Under the pieces are notes generated by a model that did not search any database, had not been told where the DNA came from, and was given only the letters and a program-made list of their open reading frames with translations. The translations under genes and the position numbers were made by a program. 64,000 nt of DNA from Bradyrhizobium sp. Gha (GTDB lineage: Bacteria > Pseudomonadota > Alphaproteobacteria > Rhizobiales > Xanthobacteraceae). The stretch lies in contig NZ_FOQM01000009.1 in assembly GCF_900113735.1 (NCBI RefSeq), forward strand, positions 115,618 to 179,617, written 5' to 3'. Of this stretch, positions 63,623 to 64,000 are shown piece after piece. The first letter of the stretch is position 1; the number at the start of each line of letters is the position of its first letter.

Positions 63623-64000
63623 ATGAATCGCTCGCACATGTCTCAAACAATTATCCCCCTGATCATGTGCGGCGGCGCCGGCACGCGGTTGTGGCCGGCT
63701 TCGCGCGAGGTGCGCCCGAAGCAGTTCCTGCCGCTGTTCGGGTCGCGCTCGACCTTCCAGGACACGCTCTTGCGCGTCTCTGACGCCGCGCTGTTCGACC
63801 GCCCCGTCGTCATCACCAACGCCGCCTACCGCTTCATGGTGTTGGAGCAGCTCGCCGAGATCGGCATCGAGGCCGACGTGATCCTCGAGCCGATGCGCCG
63901 CGACTCCGGTCCTGCGATCGGCGCGGGCGCGGCGTTCGCGCAAGCACGCAGGAGTGAAGCGATCGTGCTCGCGCTCGCCGCAGACCACGTGGTGCGGGAC
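63623..64000 (+). CDS. manC: Mannose-1-phosphate guanylyltransferase, N-terminal part (runs off the window)
   Basis: 126 codons are visible, open to the right edge. MCGGAGTRLWPASRE is the GTP-binding signature, RPKQFLPLFG the catalytic Lys region, ITNAAYRFMVLEQLAEIG and EPMRRDSGPAIGAGAAFA follow, and LALAADHVVRD carries the metal-binding Asp. The enzyme makes GDP-mannose from mannose 1-phosphate and GTP, the precursor for Gmd/Fcl and for any mannosyl residue. ATG 63623 is the first start; ATG 63638 is equally possible. Whether the isomerase domain is fused cannot be seen. Confidence 0.93.
   Translation, partial: MNRSHMSQTIIPLIMCGGAGTRLWPASREVRPKQFLPLFGSRSTFQDTLLRVSDAALFDRPVVITNAAYRFMVLEQLAEIGIEADVILEPMRRDSGPAIGAGAAFAQARRSEAIVLALAADHVVRD

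Noticed and set aside
63133..63783. Frames 63133-63639 (-), 63171-63626 (+) and 63262-63783 (+)
   Set aside because: Low-complexity Arg/Pro-rich frames without start signals; the last overlaps manC in the wrong frame.
1..64000. tRNA genes, rRNA genes, CRISPR arrays, riboswitches and intact insertion sequences
   Set aside because: I looked for T-loop motifs, regularly spaced direct repeats, known riboswitch cores and transposase motifs by eye and found none convincing. A covariance-model search would be needed to exclude small RNAs.

Overview
The window looks like chromosome of a Bradyrhizobium-type alphaproteobacterium. This rests on high-GC codon use, neighbouring TRAP and TctABC uptake systems, an Omp25/31-type beta-barrel protein, and several short proteins of a kind I associate with bradyrhizobia. 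It is an inference from protein similarity; there is no rRNA gene here and I recognised no tRNA, CRISPR array or intact insertion sequence.

Region 1 (1-22.2 kb) is high-GC metabolic DNA. It holds the end of a universal stress protein, a Pat-like acyl-CoA synthetase/acetyltransferase, a Crp/Fnr regulator, a GntR-controlled TRAP operon (gntR-dctPQM), a short-chain dehydrogenase, a molybdopterin oxidoreductase, two crotonase-family enzymes, a GlcG-like protein with a large FAD/FeS 2-hydroxyacid dehydrogenase, a class V (serine-glyoxylate type) aminotransferase and a TctCBA uptake system. The dehydrogenase and aminotransferase diverge from a 200-base gap that carries a 28-base near-palindrome. 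A decayed patch (9.0-9.96 kb) holds a molybdenum-hydroxylase fragment fused to a TctC-type receptor fragment.

Region 2 (22.2-37.2 kb) is patchy accessory DNA. It has gene relics (a sugar-nucleotide decarboxylase tail, a second tctA tail, a frameshifted small DNA-binding protein), short proteins, a cold-shock gene, a dispersed palindromic repeat, two membrane acyltransferases, a methyltransferase/polyprenyl-glycosyltransferase pair, a CoA-transferase, a repeat-bearing HExxH metalloprotease and a Kelch-like propeller.

Region 3 (37.7-59.5 kb) is a surface-polysaccharide locus. A tightly overlapping operon encodes Wzx, HisH2, HisF2, a WbpG-like amidotransferase, Wzy, a hexapeptide acyltransferase, a glycosyltransferase and a methyltransferase. 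A second operon encodes the WbpB/WbpD/WbpE steps toward a 2,3-diacetamido-uronic acid, an epimerase and a glycosyltransferase. Then come a glycosyltransferase with a GmhB-like phosphatase, gmd-fcl for GDP-L-fucose, an OafA-type acyltransferase and a WaaL-type ligase. Together they suggest a Wzx/Wzy O-antigen containing an acetamidino-diaminouronic sugar and fucose. WbpA- and WbpI-type enzymes are not in the window. Relics of fcl (twice), gmd and a glycosyltransferase lie among the intact copies, pointing to repeated recombination here.

Region 4 (59.5-64 kb) has small membrane proteins, the outer-membrane beta-barrel gene with a clear terminator, a possibly truncated orphan antitoxin, a small lipoprotein, and the start of manC running off the end.
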